This document shows, in pieces, positions 22,618 through 23,282 of a stretch of DNA of 23,282 nucleotides. The position numbers were made by a program, and so were the translations under genes. The notes under the pieces are model-generated. The model was not told where the DNA came from. It did no database searches and saw only the letters and a program-made list of their open reading frames with translations. This DNA is from Methanobacteriota archaeon. GTDB lineage: Archaea > Methanobacteriota > Methanobacteria > Methanobacteriales > Methanobacteriaceae. Each line of letters begins with the position of its first letter. Position 1 is the stretch's first letter. The stretch lies in NCBI GenBank assembly GCA_023440975.1, contig JAEZRD010000065.1:1-23282 (forward strand), written 5' to 3'.

Positions 22618-23282
22618 TTAATTATCGTTTTCATCAGTATTTTCTAAATCTCCATCTTTATTTGTTTCATATTCTTCCTCATATCTTCTTCTTCTCATAA
22701 TAGTAGAAGAAGTAGTTTCTGCACTAATTTCAGATGAACTAGGAGTACTAGTAGAACTAGATTGACTACTTGCACTAGATTCACTACTAGCAGTGTTAAC
22801 ATTAGTTGTGCCTGTTGCAGCTGCGTTTGCAGCATTTTGAGCAGCAGTTAAACCATTACGATCTAAACCATTAGCATCATATCCTGCAGCATTATAACCT
22901 GCAGCATTGAAACCATTAGCATCATAACCATTAGCATCATAAGTAACAGTTGTGCTTGTAGTAGTAGTTGTTCCAGTAGTTGGAGTAACAGTTGAATCAG
23001 TAGTAATAGTTGTTGTATCAGTTACTGTAGGAGTTACAGGTTCACTAGGAGTTACAGGTTCACTAGGAGTAACATCATCACTACTTGGTGTAGTGCTTGG
23101 AGCGGTTGCTTCAAGAGGCACACTGTTATCTACAGCATTAGTATTAGTTGCATCGACAGTTGCATCTACTTCAGAACTTCCACTGTTATCACCAATTGTA
23201 GCATCTTCAGTAGTATCAGTTACAGGTACACTGTAGGTTGGAGTGTCAACAGCTGTTGGAGTATTATCTTCAACAGGAGCTG
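22618..23282 (-). CDS. Low-complexity surface-type protein (N-terminus outside window)
   Basis: The frame is open from the right edge to the TAA at 22618, about 221 codons; the start is not in view and the internal GTG at 23121 is unlikely to be it. Visible order: an acidic Thr/Ser/Val/Asp region, TPSEPV repeats, a Thr-rich stretch, then a five-residue repeat built on YDANG/YNAAG (about 22850-22935), a Ser-rich linker, and a strongly charged end (MRRRRYEEEYETNKDGDLEN). No membrane segment is in view. [YF][DN]xxG repeats occur in varied surface and secreted proteins. Function unknown. Confidence 0.65.
   Translation of the reverse strand, partial: APVEDNTPTAVDTPTYSVPVTDTTEDATIGDNSGSSEVDATVDATNTNAVDNSVPLEATAPSTTPSSDDVTPSEPVTPSEPVTPTVTDTTTITTDSTVTPTTGTTTTTSTTVTYDANGYDANGFNAAGYNAAGYDANGLDRNGLTAAQNAANAAATGTTNVNTASSESSASSQSSSTSTPSSSEISAETTSSTIMRRRRYEEEYETNKDGDLENTDENDN

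Overview
The window is strongly AT-rich archaeal DNA, most consistent with a gut methanogen of the Methanosphaera/Methanobrevibacter group. The support is a diphthine synthase, an archaeal Trm5-type tRNA methyltransferase, an Orc1/Cdc6-type ATPase, a NifB, archaeal TATA boxes with purine-rich Shine-Dalgarno sites, and secreted Asn/Thr-rich adhesin-like proteins dense in N-x-T sequons. Naming the genus is inference; no rRNA or tRNA gene is present.

Layout. 1-600: the tail of a zinc-ribbon protein and an unknown gene. 0.87-6.9 kb: a tandem duplication of a secreted adhesin-like gene on the minus strand. Copy 1 is intact (818 aa). Copy 2 has lost its Ig-like and most beta-helix sequence, leaving a 247-aa N-terminal ORF and a 59-aa C-terminal remnant. 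Both keep the same promoter with a start-site inverted repeat, the same long A+C-rich upstream region, and a structured 3' RNA element whose stem pairs fully only on the adhesin-sense strand. 7.1-9.4 kb: an MTHFS-family gene, a long bulged palindrome, two PsbP-like paralogues and a 50-aa zinc-ribbon protein. 9.4-11.7 kb: rubrerythrin, a 46-aa membrane microprotein and a rubredoxin-glutamate-synthase-like fusion, a redox/oxidative-stress group. 11.97-12.77 kb: three tandem paralogues of an unknown ~80-aa family; a fourth, divergent member lies at 21.0 kb. 13.0-16.0 kb: an Orc1/Cdc6-like ATPase without its winged-helix domain, followed by four same-orientation CCCTTTAC repeats and an orphan CARF-HEPN (Csm6-like) protein. 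16.3-17.1 kb: a small 4Fe-4S protein and a Ser/Gly-rich membrane-anchored protein. 17.2-17.7 kb: two related hairpin units, each behind a TATA box, which look like tandem small-RNA genes. 17.9-22.4 kb: housekeeping genes dph5, trm5, mtnA and nifB. The right edge cuts a low-complexity surface-type protein.

The observations most worth testing are the adhesin 3' RNA element, the paired small-RNA-like units at 17.2-17.7 kb, the truncated Orc1/Cdc6 gene with its repeats beside an orphan CARF-HEPN effector, and the 230-bp palindrome at 7.93-8.16 kb. No CRISPR array, tRNA, rRNA or intact insertion sequence was found.
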